DNA of 64,000 nt from Natrononativus amylolyticus (GTDB lineage Archaea; Halobacteriota; Halobacteria; Halobacteriales; Natrialbaceae), in NCBI RefSeq assembly GCF_024362525.1, contig NZ_CP101458.1, positions 310,001-374,000 of the forward strand. Reading direction: 5' to 3'. The notes under the pieces were generated by a model. That model did not search any database. It saw only the letters and a list, made by a program, of their open reading frames with translations, and was not told the DNA's origin. The position numbers were made by a program, and so were the translations under genes. Positions 8,195 through 17,414 of this stretch are shown in pieces. How positions within the stretch are numbered: position 1 is the stretch's first letter; each line of letters starts with the position of its first letter.

Positions 8195-8772
8195 GACGGA
8201 CCGCCGCACACAGTTCCGCCACGGCCGTGAACCACCCTGCGGTTGGACCGACAGGTCGCTGTAACACACGGAACAACCGGCCGGCAGTTACCGACCGGAG
8301 CCGTCGCCTTCCAGCAGTTCGACCCGGTGATTTCGAAGCGTGCGCCGCCGTTTACCGCCGTCTCCGTGTCGATCGACCAGCCGTGAGCTTCGAGCGTCTC
8401 GTCGACGTCGATCCCGCCCTGGCGGAACGCCTCGAGAATCGTCGAAACCGCGTTCTCGCTGGCGAGGTACAGGCAGCGTTCGCCGCGCTCGAGCCCGGCC
8501 CGGACGAACGTCGCCGCCGTCTCAGGTTGGACGTCGCGCGACTCGTAGATCGACGCGAGGGGACGCCGGGAGGCGGGACCGGACCAGGGACCGCGAGCGG
8601 GGTCGGACGACCGCGGATCGAACGCCGATCGGAGGCCGAACACCTCGCTCGTGTGCGTTCGCTCACTCGTTCGTCCGGACGAGTACGTACGACGAGTTAG
8701 CCACGAAGTGATCACCAGTCCGAACGCAACTCCCCAATCACGGTTGCTTACATGGTCGCGTCGTTTATAAAC
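8195..8772. other. Gene-poor stretch holding a decayed MEDS fragment
   Basis: The 578 bp between the two convergent genes contain no intact gene. The only recognisable content is the minus-strand MEDS remnant at 8326-8562. The surrounding sequence has no codon structure that I can support. Confidence 0.6.
8326..8562 (-). pseudogene. MEDS (DcmR-like sensory) domain remnant
   Basis: The minus strand encodes about 79 residues matching the start of a MEDS domain, with segments IYESRDVQPETAATFVRAGL, ERGERCLYLASENAVSTILE and GGIDVDETLEAHGWSIDTET. In haloarchaea this domain normally sits at the front of Bat-like or HTH regulators. Here similarity stops after the ARFEI segment. The frame then runs into shadow sequence of the phosphodiesterase gene, with no C-terminal half and no HTH. 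The open frame begins at 8715 without a recognisable N-terminus. I read it as a truncated, decaying copy, not a working gene. Confidence 0.72.
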
Positions 8773-9927
8773 TCAGTTCGGCGTCTGTCGATAGATGAGG
8801 TTCCGCTGGACCTCGTTTACCCCCTCGTAGATGACCGGAATCCGCACGTCGCGGTACACTCGAGCGATTCGTCGATCGTCGAGGATCGAGCGGCCGCCGT
8901 GGAACTGCATCGCCCGTTCGGCGACGCTGGTCGCCGTCTCCGTCGCGTTGGTCTTCGTCATCGCCGCCCAGTAGCCGGCGTTTTCGCCCGCATCGACCTT
9001 CTCGCAGGCGCGCCAGGCCAGCGCTCGAGCGCTCTCGAACTCGGTGAGCATGTCGGCCAGTCCGTGCTGGACGGCCTGGAACTCGTTTACGGTGCGGCCG
9101 AACTCCTCGCGCTCGTGGGTGAACGCCCAGGCCTCCTCGATGGCGGCCGCCGCGAGGCCGAGGCCGTGGCCCGAGACGACGATCCGGCCGTGGTTGAAGA
9201 ACTCGGCGAGCAGCATGAAGCCGGCGCCCTCGTGGCCGATCAGGTTCGCCGCGGGGATCCGGCAGTCGTCGAAAGTGATGTGGGCCTGTTTCGACGCTCG
9301 CATCGCCATCTTCTCCGGGATGTGCTCGGCCTCGTAGCCGTCCGTATCGGTCGGGACGATGAACATCGAGTGGTTCCCGTAGCGGTTGTCCTCGTCGTCC
9401 CCGGTCCGGGCGTAGACGGTCACCCAGTCGGCCTCGACGCCGTTGCCGATCCAGTACTTTTCGCCGTTGAGGACGTACTCGTCGCCGTCTTCGTCCGCGC
9501 GAGTCTGCATCCCCGCGAGGTCGCTCCCCGTCTCGGGCTCCGAAACCGCGAGCCCGGAGAGCTGTTCTCCCTCCGCCACCGGCCGGACGTACTCCTCGCA
9601 CTGCTCGTCGGAGCCGTACTCGTAGGTGATCTCACAGCCGAAGCTCGCGAGCTGGAGCGTGAGCGCGATGCCGGCGTCGGCCCGGTAGAATTCCTCGGTG
9701 ATCGCGAGCAGTTGCGCGAGGTCGAACCCCCGCCCGCCCCACTCCTCCGGAACGTCCTGGGCGACGAGGCCCGCCTCCCGCCCCGCCTCGAGTATCTCGC
9801 GGGGGTACTCCCCCGAGCGGAAGTGCGCCTCCGCGTTCGGCTCGATGTGTTCGGTCGCGAACTCGCGGGCTTCGGCTTTCACCGCCCGGGCGTGCTCCGG
9901 GACGATGCTCTCTTCGAGCAGGTCCAT
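8773..9927 (-). CDS. Acyl-CoA dehydrogenase
   Basis: This 384-residue protein has the normal length and all three acyl-CoA dehydrogenase domains. They are an N-terminal helical domain, a middle beta domain with the substrate/FAD signatures GLAVSEPETGSDLAGM and YWIGNG, and a C-terminal helical domain. The C-terminal motif QFHGGRSILDDRRI and the catalytic-base region VIYEGVNEVQRNLI carry the expected Glu. It oxidises acyl-CoA thioesters to enoyl-CoA with FAD, donating electrons to ETF, in fatty- or branched-chain-acid degradation. Chain-length specificity cannot be read. A UspA gene follows on the same strand side, with its own start upstream. Confidence 0.95.
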   Translation of the reverse strand: MDLLEESIVPEHARAVKAEAREFATEHIEPNAEAHFRSGEYPREILEAGREAGLVAQDVPEEWGGRGFDLAQLLAITEEFYRADAGIALTLQLASFGCEITYEYGSDEQCEEYVRPVAEGEQLSGLAVSEPETGSDLAGMQTRADEDGDEYVLNGEKYWIGNGVEADWVTVYARTGDDEDNRYGNHSMFIVPTDTDGYEAEHIPEKMAMRASKQAHITFDDCRIPAANLIGHEGAGFMLLAEFFNHGRIVVSGHGLGLAAAAIEEAWAFTHEREEFGRTVNEFQAVQHGLADMLTEFESARALAWRACEKVDAGENAGYWAAMTKTNATETATSVAERAMQFHGGRSILDDRRIARVYRDVRIPVIYEGVNEVQRNLIYRQTPN

Positions 9928-9987
9928 ACGCCACCGACACGGCCGACGACCATATACCCGCGGGAGCTGACAGCGGTATTACGCGTT

Positions 9988-10389
9988 CTACTCGGCGGAC
10001 TCGACGGGCGCGGTCAGCACCGGCCTGTCGGCGCTCAGGATCACCGACTGGGTGACGCTGCCGAACAGCACCTTGCCCGTCGGTGTTCGCTTTCGCCCGC
10101 AGAGACAGATGAGGTCCGCCTCGAGTTCGCGTGCGGTTTCGAGGATGATCGTCGCGGGGTCGCCGCTGGACTCGCGGAGGGTGTAGTCGACGCCCGCCTC
10201 GTCGAGGGCGTCCGCCGCCCGGCGAACGGCTCGTACCTGCGTGACCGAGGCGCCCTCCGGGTTGCTCTCGAAGACGTGGAGCAGGACGACCCTGACCTCG
10301 TCGTCGGCTCCGGGGAGCGACGCGACCGCCTCCGCCTGTGCGACCGCACGGCGCTCGTCGGTGTCGGCTGCAACGATGACCGTGTACAT
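9988..10389 (-). CDS. Universal stress protein (UspA) family
   Basis: This 133-residue single UspA domain begins MYTVIVAADTDER and contains the C-terminal nucleotide-binding pattern GRKRTPTGKVLFGSVTQSVI, followed by a hydrophobic strand and PVLTAPV. ATP-binding Usp proteins dimerise and are stress-induced, but the cellular role is generally unclear. ATG 10389 is preferred over the TTG two codons upstream. It reads toward the acyl-CoA dehydrogenase gene and could be co-transcribed with it. Confidence 0.9.
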   Translation of the reverse strand: MYTVIVAADTDERRAVAQAEAVASLPGADDEVRVVLLHVFESNPEGASVTQVRAVRRAADALDEAGVDYTLRESSGDPATIILETARELEADLICLCGRKRTPTGKVLFGSVTQSVILSADRPVLTAPVESAE

Positions 10390-10395
10390 ACGCAA

Positions 10396-10545
10396 TCATT
10401 CACTGGAGTGTACAAAAAAGAATGCGTACACCGACCGATGGCGAACCCAATCACCGATGACGGTTACCGGAAACTGCCAGCCGACGGCGGGTTCGCGGCG
10501 GCACCACACTAAAAACCCGCGTATAGGCGGGAGAAGGTTTATCGA
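10396..10545. promoter_or_regulatory. Divergent intergenic region with hairpin at 10516-10531
   Basis: The 150 bp separate uspA from the ABC operon. A short inverted repeat, CCCGC-6 nt-GCGGG (10516-10531), lies before the operon start. TATA-like elements at about 10521-10526 and 10538-10543 could serve starts at 10546 or 10567. Confidence 0.4.
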
Positions 10546-11841
10546 GTGAAATCCGAATATAAGTGTGTGACTCATACTAGCAATTCTCACAGGGGGCGGC
10601 GGCCGTTTCTCGCGGCCGTCGGCGCCGCCGGGTTGACCAGTCTGGCGGGGTGCGTGACCGACGTCGACGACGGGGACGACGGGAACGGAAACGGCAACGG
10701 CGAGGAGTTCGACACCGTTCGCTGGGGGGCGCTCGAGCCGCTGAGCGGGCCGTTCTCCGACCTGGGCGAAGAACAGCTTCAGGGCGTCGAACTGGCGGTC
10801 GAACAGATCAACGAGAGCGACGAGTACGACTTCGAGATCGAACTCGAGAGCTACGACACCCAGTCCGAGTCCTCCGACGCACAGCGGGCGGCCTCCGAGG
10901 CGGTCGAGGACTTCGGCGCCCAGTACCTCGTGGGCTGTATCTCGAGTTCGGTCGCGCTGTCGATCAACGACTTCGCCCAGAACAACGAGGTGATCTACGC
11001 GCCGGGTGCGGCGGACGTCAGTATCACCGGGAGCAACTGCAACGAGTACGTCTTCCGGTTCGAGACGAGCACGGCGCCCATCGCCGAGGTGATGACGCAG
11101 TGGACCGTAGAGGAGCTGGGCGATCAAATCTTCTATCACATCGCCGACTACGCCTACGGCGAGTCGGTGCTCGAGGAGGTCGACTCCCGGATGGCCGAAC
11201 TGAGCGACTCCTACGAAGAGGTCGACGTAACCCGCTCGGAGTTCGGCTCGACGGACTTCGAGACGTTCATCAGCCAGATCGCGAGCGCTGCGGACGAGGC
11301 GGACGCCGCCGTCATCGGAATGACCGGCGCCGACCTGGCGATCTTCCTCCAGCAGGCGGGTCGGCAGGGGCTCCAGGAGGAGATTCCGATCGTCACGACG
11401 ACCGCCTCGTTCGTCCCCGTCCGCGCACCGGCCGGTGAGGACGCCTACGGCGTCTACAGCGGCGTTCGGTACGTCCCGGACGTCGATACGGGCGACAACC
11501 AGGCGTTCGTCGAGGCCTACCGCGAGGCGTACGACGACGACCCGGACAACTTCTCGCGCGTCGGCTACGAGTCGGTCCGCATGATCTCCCGGGGCATCCA
11601 GGCCGCCGGGACGCGAGATCCGACCGAGCTCAAGGACTTCCTGCCGGAGCACGAACTCGAGACGATATACGGAACGACGTACTTCCGCGACTGTGACCAC
11701 CAGTCGCTGAACCCGGTCTGGATGGGAGAGCTCGTCGAACCGGACGACGACGACCAGGAGATGGCAGACATCGAACTGCTCGCGGAGCTCTCCGGCGAGG
11801 AGGCGATCCAGGACTGCGACGAAACCGGCTGCGAGCTGTAA
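10546..11841 (+). CDS. Branched-chain amino-acid-type ABC transporter substrate-binding lipoprotein (LivK-like)
   Basis: This 431-residue type I periplasmic-binding-fold protein has a Tat-like signal (GRRPFLAAVGAAG) and lipobox LAGC. The mature fold starts with WGALEPLSGPFSDLGEEQLQ, as in LivK and amide/urea-binding relatives. The HAAT family binds branched-chain amino acids, amides or urea; the ligand cannot be assigned here. The GTG at 10546 is the outer start. An in-frame GTG at 10567 lies about 27 nt after a TATA-like element and would be leaderless, giving 424 residues. It heads a four-gene operon with fused permease and two ATPases, spaced by 20 bp or less. Confidence 0.9.
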   Translation: MKSEYKCVTHTSNSHRGRRPFLAAVGAAGLTSLAGCVTDVDDGDDGNGNGNGEEFDTVRWGALEPLSGPFSDLGEEQLQGVELAVEQINESDEYDFEIELESYDTQSESSDAQRAASEAVEDFGAQYLVGCISSSVALSINDFAQNNEVIYAPGAADVSITGSNCNEYVFRFETSTAPIAEVMTQWTVEELGDQIFYHIADYAYGESVLEEVDSRMAELSDSYEEVDVTRSEFGSTDFETFISQIASAADEADAAVIGMTGADLAIFLQQAGRQGLQEEIPIVTTTASFVPVRAPAGEDAYGVYSGVRYVPDVDTGDNQAFVEAYREAYDDDPDNFSRVGYESVRMISRGIQAAGTRDPTELKDFLPEHELETIYGTTYFRDCDHQSLNPVWMGELVEPDDDDQEMADIELLAELSGEEAIQDCDETGCEL

Positions 11842-11861
11842 GACGTGGTGTTTCAACGCAC

Positions 11862-13814
11862 ATGGTAGGCGATTTCTTCACGCAGCTACTGAACGGGCTC
11901 ACGATCGGCTTCGTCTACGTTCTGCTGGCGTCGGGGCTCTCCGTCATCTTCGGCGTCATGAACGTCATCAACTTCGCCCACGGCGAACTGTTCGCCCTGG
12001 GGGCGTACTTCGCGCTGGCGATCATCGTCCCGATCGGCGGCGGACCGGGGTTCGTCGCCGCGCTCCTCATCGCGCCGCTGCTCGTCGGCGTCCTCGGCGT
12101 CGCGATCGAGCGCTACACGGTCAGACCGCTGTACGGGCGGAACCCGCTCTATCACATCCTCCTGACGTTCGGGCTGGTGCTGGTGATCAACGACCTGATC
12201 TACATCGTCTGGGGCTCCGGCTCGCAGTACTTCCCGCTCCCCGGTATCTTCGCGGGAACGGTGACCGTCTTCGGGTTCAGCTACGCCGTCTACAACTACT
12301 TCATGATCGTCTTCGCGGCCCTCCTCGCCGTCGGCGTCTGGGCGCTGCTCGAGTACACCCGGTTCGGGCTCATCGTCCGTGCGGGCGCCCAGGACCGCGA
12401 GATGGTCCGCAACCTCGGCATCGACATCGACCGCTACTACTCGCTGGTGTTCGGCCTGGGCGCCGCGCTCGCGGCCGTCGCCGGCATCATCCTCGGCGGC
12501 TACCAGACCGTCAACCCCGACATGGGGATGAACATCATCATCCCGGCGTTCGTCATCGTCGTCATCGGCGGCCTCGGTAGCTTCAAGGGCGCCGTCGTCG
12601 CCGGCCTGTTCGTCGGCGTCGTCCAGACGATGCTGCGGTGGCAGGTGCCGATACTCGAGGGGCTGGTCGTCTTTCTGATCATGATCGGCATCCTCCTCGT
12701 GCGCCCGCAGGGACTGTTCGGCTCCGAGGCGCCGGAGGACGAGTCTCACGGCGACCTGATCGCAGGCTCCGGAGCGGCGGTGTTCGATCCCGAAACCCGA
12801 TTCCGACTGGGTGCGGTCGTCGTCGCGCTCCTCGCGCTCGTTCCCCTCGGCGCGGGGACGCTGTACTCGACGTTCATCGTCACGCTCACGATCGAGATCC
12901 TCATCTGGGCGCTGTTCGCGCTGAGCCTGGACTTCGTGATGGGGTATACGGGACTCGTTTCGCTGGGTCACGCCCTGTTCTACGGCACCGGTGCCTACGC
13001 GGTGATGATCGTCCTGCTCAACGTGACGGAGTCGGCGTTCGTCGCCATCGGCGCGGCCGTCGCGGTCAGCGCGCTGTTCGCCTGGATCGTCGGCTACCTC
13101 TCGATCCGGGTCCACGGCGTCTACTTCGCGATGATCACCCTCGGGTTCGCCGAACTGTTCTACAACCTCCTCTACAAGTTCCGGATAACGGGCGGCAGCG
13201 ACGGGCTGTTCGGGGCGAACGCCCTCTACGGGTTCAACGGCGTGGGCGTCCGCCTCGACGACATCGCGATCGGCGTCGGCCCGGTCGCGCTCACCGGTAA
13301 CCGGCTGTACTTCTACATCGTCCTCGCGGTCGTCATCGGCGCGCTGTTGGTGACCCGGCGGATGATGAACGCCCCCTTCGGCAGCGTGCTCGTCTCGATC
13401 CGCGAGAACGAGCAGCGCTCGACGTTCCTCGGCTACGACGTGACGACGTACAAGCGCCGTGCGTTCGTCATCAGCGGCGCGCTCGCGGGGCTCGCCGGCG
13501 GGCTGTTCACGCTGAACTGGGGCTACGTCGACCCCTCGTTCGCCTACTGGCTGCGCTCGGGCGAGGTGATCGTCATGGTGATCCTCGGCGGGATGGGGAC
13601 GCTGTACGGGCCGATGATCGGCGCGGGCGTCTTCTTCGGCCTCGAGCACCTCATCTCCGGGTTCACGACCCGGTGGCGGCTCCCGCTGGGCGTGCTGTTC
13701 GTCCTCTTCGTGCTCTTCTTGCCCCGCGGGTTCGTCTCGCTGCCGAGCAAGTACCGGTCGTTCGTCGGCCGCGGCGGCGCCGACCGTGACGCCGCAGAGG
13801 GAGGTGCCCGGTGA
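11862..13814 (+). CDS. Fused LivH-LivM branched-chain amino-acid ABC permease
   Basis: This 650-residue protein equals LivH plus LivM in one chain. The N-terminal half (about 1-290) carries the LivH start and GVMNVINFAHGELFALGAYF. The C-terminal half (about 310-640) carries LivM features such as MGYTGLVSLGHALFYGTGAY and ILGGMGTLYGPMIGAG. Many hydrophobic helices are present in each half, joined by a short polar linker around residue 290. It forms the membrane channel of the HAAT transporter. Its stop overlaps the next start by ATGA. The fusion is unusual compared with separate bacterial livH and livM. Confidence 0.92.
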   Translation: MVGDFFTQLLNGLTIGFVYVLLASGLSVIFGVMNVINFAHGELFALGAYFALAIIVPIGGGPGFVAALLIAPLLVGVLGVAIERYTVRPLYGRNPLYHILLTFGLVLVINDLIYIVWGSGSQYFPLPGIFAGTVTVFGFSYAVYNYFMIVFAALLAVGVWALLEYTRFGLIVRAGAQDREMVRNLGIDIDRYYSLVFGLGAALAAVAGIILGGYQTVNPDMGMNIIIPAFVIVVIGGLGSFKGAVVAGLFVGVVQTMLRWQVPILEGLVVFLIMIGILLVRPQGLFGSEAPEDESHGDLIAGSGAAVFDPETRFRLGAVVVALLALVPLGAGTLYSTFIVTLTIEILIWALFALSLDFVMGYTGLVSLGHALFYGTGAYAVMIVLLNVTESAFVAIGAAVAVSALFAWIVGYLSIRVHGVYFAMITLGFAELFYNLLYKFRITGGSDGLFGANALYGFNGVGVRLDDIAIGVGPVALTGNRLYFYIVLAVVIGALLVTRRMMNAPFGSVLVSIRENEQRSTFLGYDVTTYKRRAFVISGALAGLAGGLFTLNWGYVDPSFAYWLRSGEVIVMVILGGMGTLYGPMIGAGVFFGLEHLISGFTTRWRLPLGVLFVLFVLFLPRGFVSLPSKYRSFVGRGGADRDAAEGGAR

Positions 13815-14635
13815 TGAGCCGCCAGCCGTCCCAGGCCACCGACACCGGGTCGAACGCGGCGCAGACGAGCGCCGACGGTGAACTCATCCTCTCGACGCGC
13901 GGGTTGACGAAGCGATTCGGGCAGTTCGCCGCGGTCGACGACGTCGACCTCGACGTCCGCCGCGGCGAGTTCCGCAGCATCATCGGCCCCAACGGCGCGG
14001 GCAAGACCACGCTGTTCAACCTGCTGTCGGGGGCGCTGCCGGCGACCGAGGGCTCCGTCGAGTTCAACGGCGAGGACGTCACCTCGCTGTCGCCCGCAGA
14101 GCGAGTTCGGCGGGGGGTCGGCCGCTCGTTCCAGATCTCGAACGTCTTCGGCGGGCTCACCGTCCGCGAGAACGTCCGTCTGGCCGCCCAGGCGGTCCAC
14201 GACGACTACGGCTTCCTCGAGTCGCTGTTCACCCCGACCGACCGCTTCGGGACGATGAACGACCGGACCGACCGGGTCCTCGAGCAGATCCAGCTCGAGT
14301 CGGTCGCGGACGTGAAAGCCGACGCGCTGGCGTACGGCGACCGGCGCCGTCTCGAGATCGGCGTCGTCCTCGCGACCGATCCCGAGATCGTGCTGTTCGA
14401 CGAGCCGACCGCCGGGATGAGCGTCGAGGAGACCCGGGCGACGATCGATCTCATCGAGGAGGTGCTCGAGGAACAGACGCTGTTGCTGATCGAACACGAC
14501 ATCGAACTCGTCATGACGCTCTCCGACCGAATCACCGTACTGAACCGCGGCGAGATCCTCGCGGAGGGGCCGCCCGACGCGATCGCAGCGAACGAAACCG
14601 TCCAGGAGGCGTACCTCGGAGGGATGGTCGAATGA
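13814..14635 (+). CDS. livG: Branched-chain amino-acid-type ABC transporter ATPase, LivG
   Basis: This 273-residue ABC ATPase has Walker A GPNGAGKTT, the LivG-type Q-loop region RSFQISNVFGGLTVREN, a degenerate signature YGDRRRLEIG, Walker B EIVLFDEPTAG and the switch His in LIEHDIELV. The extended region with FTPTDRFG between the Q-loop and the signature is typical of LivG. The ATG at 13814 overlaps the permease stop. It powers the LivHM channel together with LivF. Confidence 0.93.
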   Translation: MSRQPSQATDTGSNAAQTSADGELILSTRGLTKRFGQFAAVDDVDLDVRRGEFRSIIGPNGAGKTTLFNLLSGALPATEGSVEFNGEDVTSLSPAERVRRGVGRSFQISNVFGGLTVRENVRLAAQAVHDDYGFLESLFTPTDRFGTMNDRTDRVLEQIQLESVADVKADALAYGDRRRLEIGVVLATDPEIVLFDEPTAGMSVEETRATIDLIEEVLEEQTLLLIEHDIELVMTLSDRITVLNRGEILAEGPPDAIAANETVQEAYLGGMVE

Positions 14636-15378
14636 GCGACGATACCGCCGGGTCGGCGACTCCCGACCCCCTGCTCGTTCTCGAGGACGTCGACGCCGGC
14701 TACGGCGAAACGCAGGTGCTTCGCGAGCTGTCGATGTCGGTCGGCCGCGGTGAGATCGTCTCGCTCATCGGTCGCAACGGCGCCGGGAAGACGACGACCC
14801 TGCGCTCGATCGTCGGCACGATCGCCCCGACGGCTGGAACGATCAGCTACGACGGGACGGACGTCACGGGCTGGTCGTCGACGAAGACCGCACAGCTCGG
14901 CATCTCACTGGTTCCCGAAGAGCGCCGGATCTTCCCCGAGCTGACGGTCCGGGAGAACCTTCGGCTGGCCTCCTACGGCGGCAGCGACGACAACGACGGC
15001 ATCACCGTCGAGGAGGCTCTCGGGATGTTCGAGAACCTCGAGGAGCGCCAGGACAACGACGGCTCCGCGCTCTCGGGCGGCGAACAGCAGATGCTCGCTA
15101 TCGCCCGCGCCCTGGTCGGCGGCGCCGACTGCATCCTGCTCGACGAGCCGACCGAGGGGCTCGCGCCGTTCATCGTTCAGGACGTCGTCGACATCGTCCG
15201 CGAACTCAACGAGCGCGGTATCACCGTCCTGCTCGTCGAACAGAACGTCCACGTCGCCCTCGACCTCGCGGACCGCCACTACGTGCTCAACCAGGGCGAG
15301 ATCGTCTATCACGGGACGAGCGCGGATCTCGAAGAGGATCAGGACGTGCTCGACCGGTACCTCGGGGTCACCGCCTGA
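14632..15378 (+). CDS. livF: Branched-chain amino-acid-type ABC transporter ATPase, LivF
   Basis: This 248-residue ABC ATPase has Walker A GRNGAGKTTT, signature LSGGEQQMLAIARAL, Walker B CILLDEPTEGLAP and switch segment LLVEQNVHVAL, all typical of LivF. The start overlaps the livG stop by four bases. It is the last gene of the operon. Confidence 0.94.
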   Translation: MSDDTAGSATPDPLLVLEDVDAGYGETQVLRELSMSVGRGEIVSLIGRNGAGKTTTLRSIVGTIAPTAGTISYDGTDVTGWSSTKTAQLGISLVPEERRIFPELTVRENLRLASYGGSDDNDGITVEEALGMFENLEERQDNDGSALSGGEQQMLAIARALVGGADCILLDEPTEGLAPFIVQDVVDIVRELNERGITVLLVEQNVHVALDLADRHYVLNQGEIVYHGTSADLEEDQDVLDRYLGVTA

Positions 15379-15489
15379 GCCGCGCTCGACCGGTCGTTTC
15401 TCGAGATATTCAACGCTGATAAATAGACCATCGAAATTATAACTCCGTGCGCCCAAACCGCTGGCAACGACGCCCTCCCCCGGATAGCC

Positions 15490-16731
15490 ATGACAGAGGA
15501 CCTGGATTTCTACGACCTGCTCGACATTCCGACGGACGCCTCCCAGGACGACGTCAAGCAGGCGTTTCGCGAACAGGTCCGGGTCTACCACCCCGACCTG
15601 AACGACGACGAGCGCGCTCGAGCGCAGTTTACCGCCCTCAAAAAGGCGTACGACATTCTCGGCGACCCCGTCGAACGGCAGGCGTACGACCGCCTCGGTC
15701 ACGCCGAGTACGTCGCCAAGCGGACCTCCGGACTTCCCTCCCCCGACGTCTGGAAGTCCGCCGCCGACAGCAGCGACGACCAGTCCTCGGAACCGACCGC
15801 CACCGACGACTCGTCGGCCTCCCGCTCGCGGGCGACGGCCTCGGCGACCGCGTCGGGGTCAGCCACCGCCTCGCAGGCGGCCTCGAGCGCCGGGCACTCG
15901 ACGCGAACCGGCCACTCGACGCGAGGCGCGAGTGCGGGCGGTAACGCGAACGGCGACCGGACTGGGCACGCCCGGACCCGCCGGACGTCGGCGGAGGCAA
16001 CGACTGAAGGGGCGGGCGCGACTCGCGAGCGACCGGCCGACGGCGACGGCGAGTCGCGAACCGCCGTCGGCCGCTGGTGGCACCGCCGAAACTTCGCGTG
16101 GCCGTTGATCTGGCTCTCGATTCTGACGTACGTCGCCGGACTCGCTCACTTCGCCCTCGAGAACGCGGGCCCGCTCGAGGAACTGCGTGCGGCGCTCGCG
16201 GCTGCGGGAACCGACCCGGCCGCCCTGTGGGCGGTGCTCTCGAGCGCGGGGACCGGCCTCGAGTCCGTGTTCGACTTCCTCGCGGGCGTCGAACTCGTCG
16301 CGCCGCCGCTCCCCGCGCTCGAGTGGTACGGCGTACTCGCCGGAATCGTCGCCCTCCCCGCACTCGGCCTGCTCGCGGCCCGGGTCGGCTGGCGGGAGGA
16401 CACCTGGGGGCCCGTCTCGATCGACGAGACGATCGTCTTCGCGGCCGCACTCGGCGTCGCGACGACGCTGCTCGCCGGACCGCTGCTCGCGGGTGCCGTG
16501 CTCATGCCGCTGCTGTTCGGCGTCGTCGTCCACCGCACGCGCCAGCTTCCCGGCTGGGCGCCGTCGTACGGCTACGTCTGTGCGGTCGCCGTTCCTCTGT
16601 TGGCTCTCGCGGCGGGAGCCGCCGGCTACGCGTCGCTGCCGACGGATCTGCTCGCATTCGTCCTCGTCCCGCTGACGGGTGCGTTCGGTCTGCCGCTGCG
16701 GGTCGGCGTGCGCAAACGGTTCGGCCGCTAG
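15490..16731 (+). CDS. J-domain membrane protein
   Basis: This 413-residue protein has an N-terminal J domain (about 4-70) with the HPD tripeptide in VYHPDLNDDERA, which stimulates Hsp70 ATPase. A disordered Ser/Thr/Ala-rich linker (about 80-190) follows, then about five to six C-terminal transmembrane helices. It lacks the zinc and substrate domains of true DnaJ, so it probably recruits DnaK to the membrane, which is inference. An AT-rich TATA-like region (about 15434-15443) precedes it. The last four bases overlap the convergent UDG-like gene. Confidence 0.88.
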   Translation: MTEDLDFYDLLDIPTDASQDDVKQAFREQVRVYHPDLNDDERARAQFTALKKAYDILGDPVERQAYDRLGHAEYVAKRTSGLPSPDVWKSAADSSDDQSSEPTATDDSSASRSRATASATASGSATASQAASSAGHSTRTGHSTRGASAGGNANGDRTGHARTRRTSAEATTEGAGATRERPADGDGESRTAVGRWWHRRNFAWPLIWLSILTYVAGLAHFALENAGPLEELRAALAAAGTDPAALWAVLSSAGTGLESVFDFLAGVELVAPPLPALEWYGVLAGIVALPALGLLAARVGWREDTWGPVSIDETIVFAAALGVATTLLAGPLLAGAVLMPLLFGVVVHRTRQLPGWAPSYGYVCAVAVPLLALAAGAAGYASLPTDLLAFVLVPLTGAFGLPLRVGVRKRFGR

Positions 16732-17360
16732 CCGACGAGCGTCGCCACGCCCTTCGTCTGTCTGTAATCGGCGGCGAGGATCGCCTCGAGGCGGTCGTGG
16801 ATCGCCTCGCGGTCGCCCTCCTCCCACTCGCTCGGTTCGCGGATCGGAACGACCATGAACCCGCGTCCGCGGATCTCGAGGGCGTGCAGCGCCGCCATGT
16901 CGAGGTCGAAGCGGTGGCGCTGGGTCGTGTACTCCTCGAGGACGTGGTCGGTCGCCCGCTCGCCGACAGGCAGCAGGATGTGGGCGTTGATCGCGCGCAA
17001 CTCGGCGTCGAAGTAGCGCTCGAGCTCGGCGTACTCCTCGGGGGTCGGCTCCCGACTCTGGGGAAGGGAGCACATGTGGAGATAGCTGCAAAAGAGGTTC
17101 GAGAGCACCGGCTGATCCTCGGGGCCGCTGGCGAAACCGACGTCGCGGGCGAGTTCCTGAATCGCCTCGCCGCTTTCGGTTTCGGTGAACGGAACGCCGG
17201 TCGTCTCACCGCCGTGGACGCCCGGATGGTCGCCGATGACGTGGAAGTCGGCGTTCGCGTCGCCGTAGCCGAAGACGGCGGGCACGCTGTCGGGGTCGTT
17301 TCGTTCGAACGGAGGGCGCATGCCGAACGGGTTGCTCGAGCGGTCGGTAACGTTCTTCAC
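16728..17360 (-). CDS. Uracil-DNA glycosylase-family protein
   Basis: This 210-residue protein has the UDG-superfamily motif GDHPGVHGGETTGVPFTET, comparable to the GEAPG...GxPF motif of family 4. A central VLSNLFCSYLHMC segment and ILLPVGERATDHVL follow. The usual C-terminal H-x-S/P motif is not obvious, so DNA repair activity is uncertain. It may be a divergent member of the family. ATG 17360 is the only sensible start. It converges on the J-domain gene. Confidence 0.75.
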   Translation of the reverse strand: MKNVTDRSSNPFGMRPPFERNDPDSVPAVFGYGDANADFHVIGDHPGVHGGETTGVPFTETESGEAIQELARDVGFASGPEDQPVLSNLFCSYLHMCSLPQSREPTPEEYAELERYFDAELRAINAHILLPVGERATDHVLEEYTTQRHRFDLDMAALHALEIRGRGFMVVPIREPSEWEEGDREAIHDRLEAILAADYRQTKGVATLVG

Positions 17361-17414
17361 GCTGGGTCAGAGGGGGTCTATCCCAATAATCGCCTCGGTC
17401 CGTTCCGACCGCGG

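Noticed and set aside
10516-10531. Five-base-pair hairpin as terminator or riboswitch
   Set aside because: The stem is too short and lies upstream of both divergent genes; left as a weak promoter-region feature only.
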